From NCBI RefSeq assembly GCF_009811315.1, contig NZ_BLID01000003.1, forward strand, positions 372,001-436,000: a stretch of 64,000 nucleotides of DNA, in the 5' to 3' direction. The notes beneath the pieces are model-generated. The model saw only the letters and a list, made by a program, of their open reading frames with translations. It had not been told where the DNA came from and ran no database searches. The position numbers and the translations under genes were made by a program. This document shows positions 8,651 through 17,190 of the stretch, piece after piece; position 1 is the stretch's first letter, and each line of letters starts with the position of its first letter. This DNA comes from Vibrio atypicus (lineage in GTDB: Bacteria; Pseudomonadota; Gammaproteobacteria; Enterobacterales; Vibrionaceae).

Positions 8651-9859
8651 TTAAACTCGTCTTACTATAATCGCCGTACCCATACCACCACCAATGCAGA
8701 GTGAAGCGAGTCCTAGTTCAGTTTGAGAGCGGCGCATTTCATAAATCAAAGATGTGATAACTCTTCCACCTGACGCTCCAATAGGATGACCCAAAGCAAT
8801 CGCTCCACCATTCACATTGGTTCGCTCATCAAACCATTCATATGGCACCTGATGTTGTTGCGATAAGCCTTTCATTACACCAATGGCTTGAGCAGCAAAT
8901 GCCTCATTGAGCTCCAAACGGCCAATATCTGACAGGTTAAGTTGTGCGCGCTTTAATGCTTGCTTAATTGCAGGGATTGGCCCAAGTCCCATAACGTTTG
9001 GCTCAACACCGCCTTGCCCGGTAGAGACAACCTCAACAAGTGGTGTTAAGCCATGATCTTCGAGTGCTTGTTCACTCGCTAGAACAAGTGCAACGGCACC
9101 ATCGTTAATCCCAGAAGCATTTCCTGCGGTGACGCTCCCTTGTTTATCAAAAGCAGGCTTTAAAGCTTTCAACGATTCCAATGTCGCGTTAAACCTTGGA
9201 TGTTCATCGGTATTCACTTCAACGTTGCCACGTCTACTCTTGACAATGACAGGCTCAATTTCTTCCTCAAACAGACCTGATTCAATCGCTTGCTGTGCAC
9301 GTTTTTGACTGCGAGTGGAAAACTCATCTTGTGCTTGGCGGTCAATATCATATTGCTTGGCAATGTTTTCGGCTGTCACACCCATATGAAAATCTTCAAA
9401 GGCATCGGTTAGACCATCTTTAAGCACAGAGTCCACCAGCGACAGATCTCCCATCTTATGGCCTGAACGCGATTGACCATTCATGATAAACGGAGCATTA
9501 CTCATGCTTTCCATACCCGCAGAAACGACAATATCAGCGTCGCCTGCTTTGATAGCATTGATCCCATTGAGCACTGTTTTCATGCCACTGCCACAAATCA
9601 TGTTCAACGTGTAAGCTGGGACGTGAGCTGGTATTCCTGCATGAATCGCAGCTTGTCGCCCTACGCCTTGACCAAGGCCCGCGCTCAGCACATTACCAAC
9701 AACAACTTCATCTACCCATTCCGGTTTTACGTTAGCTTGTTTTAAAGCAGACTTAATCACAGTAGTACCGAGCTCTACTGCAGACACTGAACTTAACCCA
9801 CCGAGAAAAGACCCGATTGCCGTGCGTTTAGCCGCCACAATGTAAACTTTATGACTCAT
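8651..9859 (-). CDS. Acetyl-CoA acetyltransferase (thiolase)
   Basis: A 402-residue thiolase II type enzyme, interconverting acetoacetyl-CoA and two acetyl-CoA. The nucleophilic cysteine lies in MICGSGMK, the catalytic histidine in GHPIGASGGR and the second cysteine in CIGGGMGTA. I set the start at 9859 (MSHKVYIVAAKRT), one base after the stop of the reductase gene, because the eight extra residues of the longer frame match nothing in the family. It is the last gene of the CoA-transferase/reductase/thiolase operon. With no PHB synthase gene nearby, a degradative role seems more likely than PHB synthesis. Confidence 0.92.
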   Translation of the reverse strand: MSHKVYIVAAKRTAIGSFLGGLSSVSAVELGTTVIKSALKQANVKPEWVDEVVVGNVLSAGLGQGVGRQAAIHAGIPAHVPAYTLNMICGSGMKTVLNGINAIKAGDADIVVSAGMESMSNAPFIMNGQSRSGHKMGDLSLVDSVLKDGLTDAFEDFHMGVTAENIAKQYDIDRQAQDEFSTRSQKRAQQAIESGLFEEEIEPVIVKSRRGNVEVNTDEHPRFNATLESLKALKPAFDKQGSVTAGNASGINDGAVALVLASEQALEDHGLTPLVEVVSTGQGGVEPNVMGLGPIPAIKQALKRAQLNLSDIGRLELNEAFAAQAIGVMKGLSQQHQVPYEWFDERTNVNGGAIALGHPIGASGGRVITSLIYEMRRSQTELGLASLCIGGGMGTAIIVRRV

Positions 9860-9860
9860 A

Positions 9861-10595
9861 TTACAGTACCAACCCGCCATCAATTTTCAGCACTTGGCCT
9901 GTAATAAAACTAGACTTGTCGCTGGCTAAGAACTCAACACCATTGGTAATATCTTCTGGTGTGCCCATTCTTGCTAATGGCGTTTTGGCTTTCATCATCT
10001 CCAGCACTTTTTCTGGCAAGCTCTCTGTCATTGGAGTCGCGACAAAGCCAGGGGCTACGCAGTTGGCTCTTACTTGTGCGCCTTTACGAGCAAATTCTTT
10101 GGCCCAGCTTTTGGTCATGGCGATCACGCCGCCTTTGCTTGCCGCATAGTTAGTTTGGCCGATATTGCCGTCAGTTCCGACCACAGAAGACATGGTGACA
10201 ATAGAACCTGAATTGTTTTCAATCATTATCGGAGCAACAGCTTGAGTCAGGTTAAACACGCCTTTCAAGTTAACGTTAATAACCGCATCCCACTCATCTT
10301 CTGTCATTTTATCTATCAATGCGTCTCGGGTGATTCCAGCATTATTGACGAGCACATCGACTTTTCCATTGTCACGCTTCACATGTTCGATAAAAGAGGC
10401 AATGGCGTCTCGGTCACAGATGTTCATCGTGATAGGTTTAACGTTCTCGACACTCTCGTATGCACTGTTTAACGCGTTGCTATTCATATCTATCGCATAA
10501 ACTAATTCTACACCACTGCTAGCGAATCGCTCGACGATAGCTTTCCCTATTCCTTGAGCTGCACCTGTCACAATGCAGATTTTTCTCTCAAACAT
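9861..10595 (-). CDS. SDR reductase, acetoacetyl-CoA reductase / 3-hydroxybutyryl-CoA dehydrogenase type
   Basis: A 244-residue classical short-chain dehydrogenase of the FabG/PhaB group. The glycine motif VTGAAQGIG binds the nucleotide, NNAG follows, and the catalytic Ser, Tyr and Lys are present (MSSVVG; NYAASKGG). The family interconverts 3-hydroxyacyl and 3-ketoacyl thioesters with NAD(P)H. The location between a CoA-transferase and a thiolase suggests (R)-3-hydroxybutyryl-CoA as substrate; FabG-like activity on other chain lengths cannot be excluded. It is one base from the thiolase start, so the two genes are co-translated. Confidence 0.88.
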   Translation of the reverse strand: MFERKICIVTGAAQGIGKAIVERFASSGVELVYAIDMNSNALNSAYESVENVKPITMNICDRDAIASFIEHVKRDNGKVDVLVNNAGITRDALIDKMTEDEWDAVINVNLKGVFNLTQAVAPIMIENNSGSIVTMSSVVGTDGNIGQTNYAASKGGVIAMTKSWAKEFARKGAQVRANCVAPGFVATPMTESLPEKVLEMMKAKTPLARMGTPEDITNGVEFLASDKSSFITGQVLKIDGGLVL

Positions 10596-10662
10596 TTTCT
10601 TTGTCCTTTTGTGTAACGCTATTGGCTTAGCTGATTGTGTTTTTACTTATTTGAATGGACGT

Positions 10663-12246
10663 CTAACTTGCGTCTCTTTTTATATTAGGTCGAAATTGAG
10701 CTTGGTATATGGCGCTTTCCATCACCTTCAATGAATCACTGATTACAGGTTCAAACATCATTTGCGCTAAGATGTCTTTTTCTAAATCAATGCCCGGGGC
10801 TATCTCTATTAGCTCCAAACCATCGCTCGTTAATCGAAATACCGCACGCTCGGTTATGTAGAGTACGGATTTATTGTTTTGTATCGCTTGTTGAGCGCTA
10901 AAGGTGATTTGCTCAACCTCGTCTAAGAATTTGCGCTGTTTCCCTTCTTGAACAATCTGTATTGCATTGTGTTCAATACAAATCTTTAATCCCTGTGCGG
11001 TGAATGTGCCGCAGAAAACAACTTGCTTTGCGTTTTGAGTGATATTGATGAAACCACCACACCCTGCAATTTTGGTCCCAAAGCGAGAGACGTTAATATT
11101 GCCGCTTCGATCACATTGCGCTAACCCAAGAAACGCTTGGTCGACGCCACCACCGTCATAGAAATCGAACATCTGATCTTGGCCTATAATCGCCTGCGGA
11201 AGCTTTGATGCACCGAAGTCCAAGCCGCTCTGTGGTGTACCGCCTACTGCACCCGGCTCAACTGTGAGAGTGAATTCATCGAGAATCTCAGCGCGCCTTG
11301 CGACCTCAGCAATATACTCTGGTGCACCAATACCCAAATTTAGGATAGAGCCCGGAACCAACTCCATCGCAGCTCGACGAGCAATGACGACTTTGGCATC
11401 GAGCGCCTGTTCATTTTCACCTAGCCCAGAAATAGTGACACCGTCACCTTTAGACGAGCTAATTCCGACAAACTCTGGATTCATCACGGTTGCAAAAGTC
11501 TGCATATGTTCGCTTTCTTGGTCGCAAACTACGACCGCATCGACAAAAATGCCAGGAATCTTAACTGCGTGTGGATCGAGCTTTCCGGCTTTAACGACAC
11601 TCTTAACTTGCACTATCACTTTGCCGCCATTGTTTTTAGCCGCCTGTGCCGCAGCAAGACTTTCCACAATTAAGCATTCGTCTTCCATTGTGATGTTGCC
11701 TTTTTCGTCAGCCGTAGTACCCCTTAAAATCGCCGTCGTAATTGGTAATTTATGATAAAAAAGATGCTCCTCCCCCATCAACTCAATCACTTCTACCCAC
11801 TCTTTTTGAGTGATAGTGTTGATCTTTCCACCTTCAATTCTAGGATCGACGAAAGTCCCTAACCCAACTTTACTGACAGTGCCGAGCTTACCTGCGGCGG
11901 TATCTCGCAATAGATGTGAAATGATCCCTTGAGGTAAGTTGTACGCTTCAATCAAGTTATCAACGGCAAGCTGCTGTAACTTAGGGACCAAACCCCAATG
12001 CCCACCGATAGCACGTTTAACTAACCCTTGCTTAGCCAAATGATTGATTGCTCTGCCTTGACCATCTCCTTGGCCAGCTGCAAACAATAATGTTAGGTCT
12101 TTAGGCGTGTGCGTTCGTGTAAAACGCTCGCCTATGGCTCTTTCAATCGCTTCGGGTACAACACTGCCGATGAACCCTCCTAGCAATACGGCTTCACCAT
12201 CTTCAATCCAATCAGCTGCTTGCTCTGGCGTAAGCTTTTTGACCAC
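10663..12246 (-). CDS. Acyl-CoA:carboxylate CoA-transferase (YdiF/propionate CoA-transferase type)
   Basis: A 527-residue single-chain family I CoA-transferase in which the alpha-like half (residues about 1-270) and beta-like half are fused, as in YdiF and propionate CoA-transferase. GGFIGSVVPEAI near the N-terminus and NLGIGAPEYIAE open the two halves. The catalytic glutamate is expected in TVEPGAVGG at about residue 330. It would activate a short-chain acid such as 3-hydroxybutyrate, acetoacetate or propionate using acetyl-CoA. It heads an operon with the reductase and thiolase, preceded by a palindromic operator candidate. The precise substrate is inferred from neighbours. Confidence 0.87.
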   Translation of the reverse strand: MVKKLTPEQAADWIEDGEAVLLGGFIGSVVPEAIERAIGERFTRTHTPKDLTLLFAAGQGDGQGRAINHLAKQGLVKRAIGGHWGLVPKLQQLAVDNLIEAYNLPQGIISHLLRDTAAGKLGTVSKVGLGTFVDPRIEGGKINTITQKEWVEVIELMGEEHLFYHKLPITTAILRGTTADEKGNITMEDECLIVESLAAAQAAKNNGGKVIVQVKSVVKAGKLDPHAVKIPGIFVDAVVVCDQESEHMQTFATVMNPEFVGISSSKGDGVTISGLGENEQALDAKVVIARRAAMELVPGSILNLGIGAPEYIAEVARRAEILDEFTLTVEPGAVGGTPQSGLDFGASKLPQAIIGQDQMFDFYDGGGVDQAFLGLAQCDRSGNINVSRFGTKIAGCGGFINITQNAKQVVFCGTFTAQGLKICIEHNAIQIVQEGKQRKFLDEVEQITFSAQQAIQNNKSVLYITERAVFRLTSDGLELIEIAPGIDLEKDILAQMMFEPVISDSLKVMESAIYQAQFRPNIKRDAS

Positions 12247-12302
12247 GTAGCACCTTCCCTTGTCACTGCGTTATTCTTTCAATAACAAACAGCTTAGCTG
12301 CC

Positions 12303-12316
12303 ACAAACCGGTTTGT
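12303..12316. promoter_or_regulatory. Perfect 14-bp palindrome upstream of the CoA-transferase operon
   Basis: ACAAACCGGTTTGT is self-complementary and lies 57-70 bases upstream of the CoA-transferase start, in the 109-base gap after the LysR gene. It is a likely binding site for the adjacent LysR regulator or NarL-type response regulator. Position and symmetry are the only evidence. Confidence 0.45.
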
Positions 12317-12355
12317 TAATTGCACATATAGAGATTGTTAATTTCATAAATGGAA

Positions 12356-13288
12356 TTATTCATTGAGTGTTTGAACACGTTCAATCAGGTACTGTTTAAA
12401 TCCATTACATCGTTCAGGCATTGGGGTTCTTGGCCTAAAGAACATATCTATGTCAAAGCTGGCACATTGGTAATCTTGGAGGATGTGCTGGAGTTCCCCG
12501 TTTCCTAGCTGTTCGAAAACCAGCGAATGAGGAAGATAAGCAACCCCTGCGTGTTCAAGGGTAAGGTCGAGCAACATTTCACTGTTATCACACTCTAATG
12601 TATCTCGGATAGTTACGATTTCGAGTTCGCCATTCAGCTCAAAACACCAACGATTGCCTCCCAACAGAGTACGAGCGTACAAGCAACGATGTAAGTTGAG
12701 CTGATTGGGGTTTGCTGGCGTACCATGCTCTCTGAGGTATTGAGGAGAAGCACACAGATAGAGAGGCTCTGTTAGTAGCTGCCGCCGTACCAGTAACATG
12801 TCTTGCTCTGGTTCCCCTTCGTAACTTGCACTGGCACGAAATGCGAAATCAATGTTTAGCGGATCAAACTCTCCCGCCTCTATAAAGATACGGAAGTTAA
12901 CATTAGGATGCATTTGCATGTATTCAGCGACAATTTTAGTCAAATACTGGCGAGCAAAAAGTGGCGTTGACGATAACCGAATTTCACCCTGTTGCTCTTC
13001 GGCTAGGCTCTGTACTTCTTCACATAGACTGTTGATATCAGGAAGCAGAGGTGAAAACCGGTCGAAGAGTAACTGCCCAGCTTGGGTTGCCACAAGCTGT
13101 CTCGTACTTCTCTTAACTAGCTCGACCGACATTGCCTCTTCTAGTTCTTTTACCCAACGACTGCCAGCGGCAGGGGAAATGCCTTGCTGAATCGACGCCT
13201 CACGAAAAGAGCCGCATTGAATCACTGCGCAAAAGAAAACAATTTTATCCAGTATGGGTTGGCGACTGGAAAGCAAACGTCCACTCAT
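12356..13288 (-). CDS. LysR-family transcriptional regulator
   Basis: A 310-residue LysR regulator. The N-terminal winged helix (FREASIQQGISPAAGSRWVKELEEAM) is followed by a periplasmic-binding-protein-like effector domain from about residue 95. AAGSRWV in the recognition helix is a less common variant of the usual AVSxxI. Its start codon overlaps the stop of the response regulator gene by one base (TAATG), so it is co-transcribed with the two-component pair. It lies upstream of the CoA-transferase operon, which it probably controls. The effector is unknown. Confidence 0.9.
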   Translation of the reverse strand: MSGRLLSSRQPILDKIVFFCAVIQCGSFREASIQQGISPAAGSRWVKELEEAMSVELVKRSTRQLVATQAGQLLFDRFSPLLPDINSLCEEVQSLAEEQQGEIRLSSTPLFARQYLTKIVAEYMQMHPNVNFRIFIEAGEFDPLNIDFAFRASASYEGEPEQDMLLVRRQLLTEPLYLCASPQYLREHGTPANPNQLNLHRCLYARTLLGGNRWCFELNGELEIVTIRDTLECDNSEMLLDLTLEHAGVAYLPHSLVFEQLGNGELQHILQDYQCASFDIDMFFRPRTPMPERCNGFKQYLIERVQTLNE

Positions 13289-13917
13289 TAAGTCACTAAT
13301 CCTTTTTGCAGTGCTAATTTAACTAAAGCTGCGGTTGACGTAGCGCCGAGCTTTTTCTTAATTCGTAATCTGTGTGTTTCAACAGTTCTGACACTGATGT
13401 GGAGTGAATCGGCGATTTCCTTGTTGCAGGCGCCATTCGCGATTGCCTTGAGCACGTCAGATTCGCGCTTTGAGAGCGTATCGTCTTTGGTTTCTGGCTT
13501 CTCATTAATCTGTTCAAGTAAACGGTCAGAAGCTTGAGGACATAAGTAGGAGCGCCCTTGCGCTACCTGATTAATTGCCATCACCAACTCTTCCGAACCG
13601 ACATCTTTAAGAACGTAGCCTTTTGCACCGGCTTTCACTGAGCGCATGACATAGTCACGACTGTCATGCATTGAAAGCATAATGACTGCGGTTTCTGAAC
13701 GACTTTGGGCGAGCTTTTCCAGTACTTCTATACCATTAAGGCTAGGCATATTGATATCAAGTAGTAGTACGTCAGGTTTTAATTTCAGTGTGCTATCTAG
13801 CGCATCTATGCCTGTACCGACACATGCGAGAATATTCAGGTTATCTTCCATTTCAAGGCGTGATTTAAGCCCATCCTGCATCAGCCTATGATCATCAGCC
13901 AGAACCAAATTAATCAT
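13288..13917 (-). CDS. NarL/FixJ-family response regulator
   Basis: A 209-residue regulator with a receiver domain (DDH acidic pocket at residues 8-10, phospho-acceptor in VLLLDINMP, lysine in YVLKDVG) and a C-terminal LuxR-type helix-turn-helix (LSKRESDVLKAIANGACNKEIA). The start overlaps the kinase stop (ATGA), showing coupling to its cognate kinase. The pair is divergent from the TRAP transporter operon at 15512, the most likely target. A split palindrome in the shared promoter could be its operator. Confidence 0.93.
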   Translation of the reverse strand: MINLVLADDHRLMQDGLKSRLEMEDNLNILACVGTGIDALDSTLKLKPDVLLLDINMPSLNGIEVLEKLAQSRSETAVIMLSMHDSRDYVMRSVKAGAKGYVLKDVGSEELVMAINQVAQGRSYLCPQASDRLLEQINEKPETKDDTLSKRESDVLKAIANGACNKEIADSLHISVRTVETHRLRIKKKLGATSTAALVKLALQKGLVT

Positions 13918-15299
13918 ACAAACTCCATGTTTAAACTCACGCGCACTTCTGTGCCCTCTCCTTGTTCACTACTCACCGCGAATGTGCCCCCTATCGCTTG
14001 AATCCGTTCTTTCATATTCTGCAATCCCATATGTTCAAAGAGTGGTTGCTTACGCTTGTTCGATTTGAGCGATTTTGCTGGCATACCGATACCATCGTCA
14101 CTGATGGTTAGTATTAGAGTCCGTCCCTCTCGCTGCATGATGACGTCGACACCTTGCGCATTCGCATGTTTTTCCACGTTGTGTAGTGACTCCTGCACCA
14201 CACGGTAAAGCGTGGTTTCAACCTCTGGTAGAAACTCTTCCCCCTCAATGTCATGTTCGAAAACCAACTCTAGCTGTGTACGCTCACGAAGTTGGTTGAT
14301 GTAAGCTTCAATACCAGCGACCAAACCTAAGTCATCCAACTGCGGCGGTCTCAGATCTTTAGAAATACGCCTTAGTTCGACAATCGCTTGTTCCATCGCA
14401 TCCTTACTTGCGTCAAGTTCCAGTGCTTTCTTTGTATCGTCTTTTTCTTTGTCTACGTTGTCTAACCGATACTTTGCCGCTACCAAGAGTTGATTCACGC
14501 CATCATGCAACTCTCTTGAAACTCGTTGTCGCTCGTTTTCTTGCGAATCAATAATCTGTTGATTCAATATACTCAATTGCTGGTTAGCCAACCGCCTTAC
14601 GTTCAAGTTTAGTGACGCCCCCAGAGCCGCAATCACGGTAACAGCGACGAACATCACACCAAACAGTGCGGTACTTGTTTTGCCTATGTTTTGGTCAAAG
14701 CCGTTTTGCATGTGAGCAACTTGGGTTTCAATATCGTCCAGATAGACCCCTGTTCCGACCATCCATTGCCATTTATCTAAAGAGACGGCATAACTGAGTT
14801 TTGGCAGGGGTTCTTTTTTTGAGGGTTTATGCCAAAGATAGTCAACGAATCCACCTCCCTCTCGGCCCACTTTAATCAGTTCCTGAAGTAACTTTTTGCC
14901 TTGAACATCTTCAACTTCCCACCAGTTCTTTCCTATCCGCTCTTTTTGATATGGCAACACAAGCGCATCACCTTCCCAAGTATAAGCAAAGAAGTATCCG
15001 TCACTGCCATACGTGAGCTGGCTCAATTTTTCGATAACAATTTGCTTCGCAAGCTCTGGGGTTAAGGACTCATCAAGGTAGTAAGGCTCTATACTTTTCA
15101 CTGCCATTTCTACGTACTGCTTTAGTTCTTGCTTTTTAACTGACAGCACGTTGCCTCGAGTTAAAGCGACTTGCTCTTCAACTAACTGTTTTGCTTGACT
15201 AAATAGAATACTAGCGACAATCGCCACCACGACAATTAAGGGGACAATTGAAAGCAGTATAATGTTAATCGATAGTCTTCTGTTGCTAACAAACCCCAT
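13914..15299 (-). CDS. Cache-domain sensor histidine kinase (HisKA_3 type)
   Basis: A 461-residue membrane kinase. After a first transmembrane helix (INIILLSIVPLIVVVAIVAS), a periplasmic single-Cache domain spans about residues 45-195, with the marker stretch GYFFAYTWEG and the closing WMVGTGVY. A second membrane helix, the phospho-accepting histidine in SRELHDGVNQ and an HATPase (DDGIGMP) follow. Cache domains of this class often bind small carboxylates. I chose the ATG at 15299 because GGAAGGG lies at ideal distance before it; an in-frame ATG at 15335 lacks a ribosome site. The adjacent response regulator and divergent TRAP genes suggest it senses the transported acid. Confidence 0.9.
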   Translation of the reverse strand: MGFVSNRRLSINIILLSIVPLIVVVAIVASILFSQAKQLVEEQVALTRGNVLSVKKQELKQYVEMAVKSIEPYYLDESLTPELAKQIVIEKLSQLTYGSDGYFFAYTWEGDALVLPYQKERIGKNWWEVEDVQGKKLLQELIKVGREGGGFVDYLWHKPSKKEPLPKLSYAVSLDKWQWMVGTGVYLDDIETQVAHMQNGFDQNIGKTSTALFGVMFVAVTVIAALGASLNLNVRRLANQQLSILNQQIIDSQENERQRVSRELHDGVNQLLVAAKYRLDNVDKEKDDTKKALELDASKDAMEQAIVELRRISKDLRPPQLDDLGLVAGIEAYINQLRERTQLELVFEHDIEGEEFLPEVETTLYRVVQESLHNVEKHANAQGVDVIMQREGRTLILTISDDGIGMPAKSLKSNKRKQPLFEHMGLQNMKERIQAIGGTFAVSSEQGEGTEVRVSLNMEFV

Positions 15300-15345
15300 A
15301 TTCCCTTCCGGCTTTGTACGTAGTTTTACTGACATTTTGTATCGA

Positions 15346-15381
15346 AAATTGCGTTTTCTACGGACATAATTTGCGCAATTT
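15346..15381. promoter_or_regulatory. Split inverted repeat in kinase/TRAP divergent promoter
   Basis: Arms AAATTGCG (15346-15353) and CGCAATTT (15374-15381) are exact complements 20 bases apart; the right arm is also part of a TTGCGCAA palindrome. The element lies between the sensor kinase gene and the TRAP operon and is a candidate response-regulator operator. Confidence 0.4.
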
Positions 15382-15511
15382 CACCAATAGAGAGCAAGAA
15401 ATCTCCCCTCTAAACTTAGTGTCAAATGTAACATCGCATTAACACAAATTACTACGCGTCGTTCACATTTATCGATATCTATAAGGAACCCAGCCTCACA
15501 AGGAGAGAACC

Positions 15512-16585
15512 ATGAACCTTAAGAAAGTCGCCATCGCTTCAGCACTCGCAATCGCTGCTACCGGCCTTTCTGTTACAGCGCACGCTGCTGACAAGAAGAT
15601 CCTGCTCAAAACACCCATTGCATTTGGTAGCCACCTACCCGCGCTAGGTACACCAATTCAATGGTATGCCGACCACATTACCAAGACCTCTGGTGGTACG
15701 ATCAAAATGAAGATCTACGAGCCAGGTAAGCTAGTTAGCCCCGCTGAGATTTTGGACGCAGTTTCTACGGGTAAAGTGAACTCTGGTTACTCAACCGCCG
15801 GTTATTGGCAAGGTAAGCTGCCTGCATCTGCCCTTTTCTCTGCAGTGCCGTTTGGCCCAGAGGCTGGCGAGTACATGGCATGGTTGTTCTTTGGGAATGG
15901 TTTAAAGCTGTACCAACAAATGTATGACGATGGCGGTTACAACGTAAAAGTGGTGCCTTGTGCGATCATTTCTCCGGAAACATCAGGCTGGTTCCGTAAA
16001 CCGATTGAAAAGCCGGAAGATCTTAAAGGACTCAATATGCGCTTCTTTGGTCTTGGGGCATCGGTAATGGAAAAACTCGGTGTTGGTACGGTTCAGCTTC
16101 CGGGTGGTGAAATCTTCGGCGCTCTTGAAAAAGGGGCAATTGACGCATCTGAATTCTCTCAACCCGCCATCGACCAACGTTTAGGTTTCCATAAAGTCGC
16201 GAAGTACAACTACTTCCCAGGCTGGCACCAACAATCGACCGTATTTGAACTCCTTATCAACAAAGATACTTGGGGCAAAATGAGTGATGCACAGCAAGCC
16301 GCCGTCGAAACCACGTGTATGGCGACCATGACTTACTCCATTGCTGAAGGTGAAGCGCTACAGTTCAACGCAATGAAGAAAGCGGAAGAAAATGGCGTTG
16401 AAATTCGCTACTGGAACAATGAAATGTTAAGCCTGTTTGAAAACACTTGGCTTGAAGTTGTGGAAGAGAAGAAAACCGCTGACCCATTCTTCGACAAAGT
16501 ATGGAAAGACCTTAGCACCTTCCGTGAGGGCTATGCTTTATGGTCTGCAAATGGATTCCTACCACGTGAAACTCAAAACCAATAA
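15512..16585 (+). CDS. dctP: TRAP transporter solute-binding protein (DctP/TakP type)
   Basis: A 357-residue periplasmic protein with a clear signal peptide (MNLKKVAIASALAIAATG, cleavage after AHA). It belongs to the DctP family; MRFFGLGAS carries the arginine that usually binds the substrate carboxylate. The stretch GAIDASEFSQPAIDQRLGFH followed by KVAKYNYFPGWH resembles TakP-like binders of monocarboxylic 2-oxo or hydroxy acids, from memory of that subgroup. It has a strong ribosome site (AGGAGAG) and heads the TRAP operon, divergent from the Cache kinase. The adjacent thiolase/CoA-transferase operon suggests a short-chain hydroxy- or keto-acid substrate. Confidence 0.9.
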   Translation: MNLKKVAIASALAIAATGLSVTAHAADKKILLKTPIAFGSHLPALGTPIQWYADHITKTSGGTIKMKIYEPGKLVSPAEILDAVSTGKVNSGYSTAGYWQGKLPASALFSAVPFGPEAGEYMAWLFFGNGLKLYQQMYDDGGYNVKVVPCAIISPETSGWFRKPIEKPEDLKGLNMRFFGLGASVMEKLGVGTVQLPGGEIFGALEKGAIDASEFSQPAIDQRLGFHKVAKYNYFPGWHQQSTVFELLINKDTWGKMSDAQQAAVETTCMATMTYSIAEGEALQFNAMKKAEENGVEIRYWNNEMLSLFENTWLEVVEEKKTADPFFDKVWKDLSTFREGYALWSANGFLPRETQNQ

Positions 16586-16606
16586 CCCTCTGTGAATTGG
16601 ACCTGT

Positions 16607-16627
16607 TGGCCGGCTACATGTCGGCCA
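16607..16627 (+). other. Intercistronic hairpin between dctP and dctQ
   Basis: A 6-bp GC-rich stem (TGGCCG / CGGCCA) with a 9-base loop and no T run. Such hairpins behind binding-protein genes can stabilise the upstream message so that more binding protein than permease is made. Confidence 0.45.
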
Positions 16628-16647
16628 TTGGTTGTAAGGAGTTGCCA

Positions 16648-17190
16648 ATGAGCAAGGTACTATATTCTACCCCAAGCACCCCATTTTATGCCCATATAGA
16701 AAGCTTTATTACCACAACGAGTCGAGTTCTTGCATGGACAAACCTCGCGCTTGTGGCCGTTATTATTATCCAAGTTGTGCTGAGAAAAGTGTTCTCGAAT
16801 GGTCAAATCGCTCTCGAAGAGCTGCAATGGCATCTTTATGCGACTGCCGTAATGTTCGGCACCGCTTACGCCCAGATCAGCAACCTGCACGTGCGCGTCG
16901 ATCTTTTCTATCATAAGTTTTCTGAACGTAAAAAAGCCGTGGTTGACCTACTTGGCCTGAGCCTACTCGCGATCCCATTTGTGGTCGTCGTTATCCTTCA
17001 CTCATACGATTTCGCCTACGAATCTTGGCGAGTAAATGAAAGCTCAGCATCCCCCTCTGGCCTTCCATTTCGCTGGTTAATTAAGAGCGTTATCCCTATC
17101 AGTTTCTGCCTGTTGTTACTCTCTATGTTGGCAAGAATTCTACGTAATATCGAAACTCTATTTAAAGGTGAACACGATGGAAGCAAATGA
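16648..17190 (+). CDS. dctQ: TRAP transporter small permease (DctQ)
   Basis: A 180-residue membrane protein with four predicted helices, as expected for DctQ. The conserved ELQWHLYATAVMFGTAYA segment in the second helix region is typical. The ATG at 16648 is preceded by TAAGGA at good spacing; the longer in-frame start at 16597 runs through the hairpin and has no ribosome site. It overlaps the dctM start by 14 bases. It pairs with DctM in the cytoplasmic membrane to import the acid delivered by DctP using a sodium gradient, by family knowledge. Confidence 0.92.
   Translation: MSKVLYSTPSTPFYAHIESFITTTSRVLAWTNLALVAVIIIQVVLRKVFSNGQIALEELQWHLYATAVMFGTAYAQISNLHVRVDLFYHKFSERKKAVVDLLGLSLLAIPFVVVVILHSYDFAYESWRVNESSASPSGLPFRWLIKSVIPISFCLLLLSMLARILRNIETLFKGEHDGSK

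Noticed and set aside
11264..11755. 163-codon plus-strand frame inside the CoA-transferase gene
   Set aside because: It is antisense to a well-supported enzyme, is Ser/Thr-rich without family features and has no ribosome site.
12852..13190. 112-codon plus-strand frame inside the LysR gene
   Set aside because: Overlaps a clear LysR regulator on the other strand and shows no domain.
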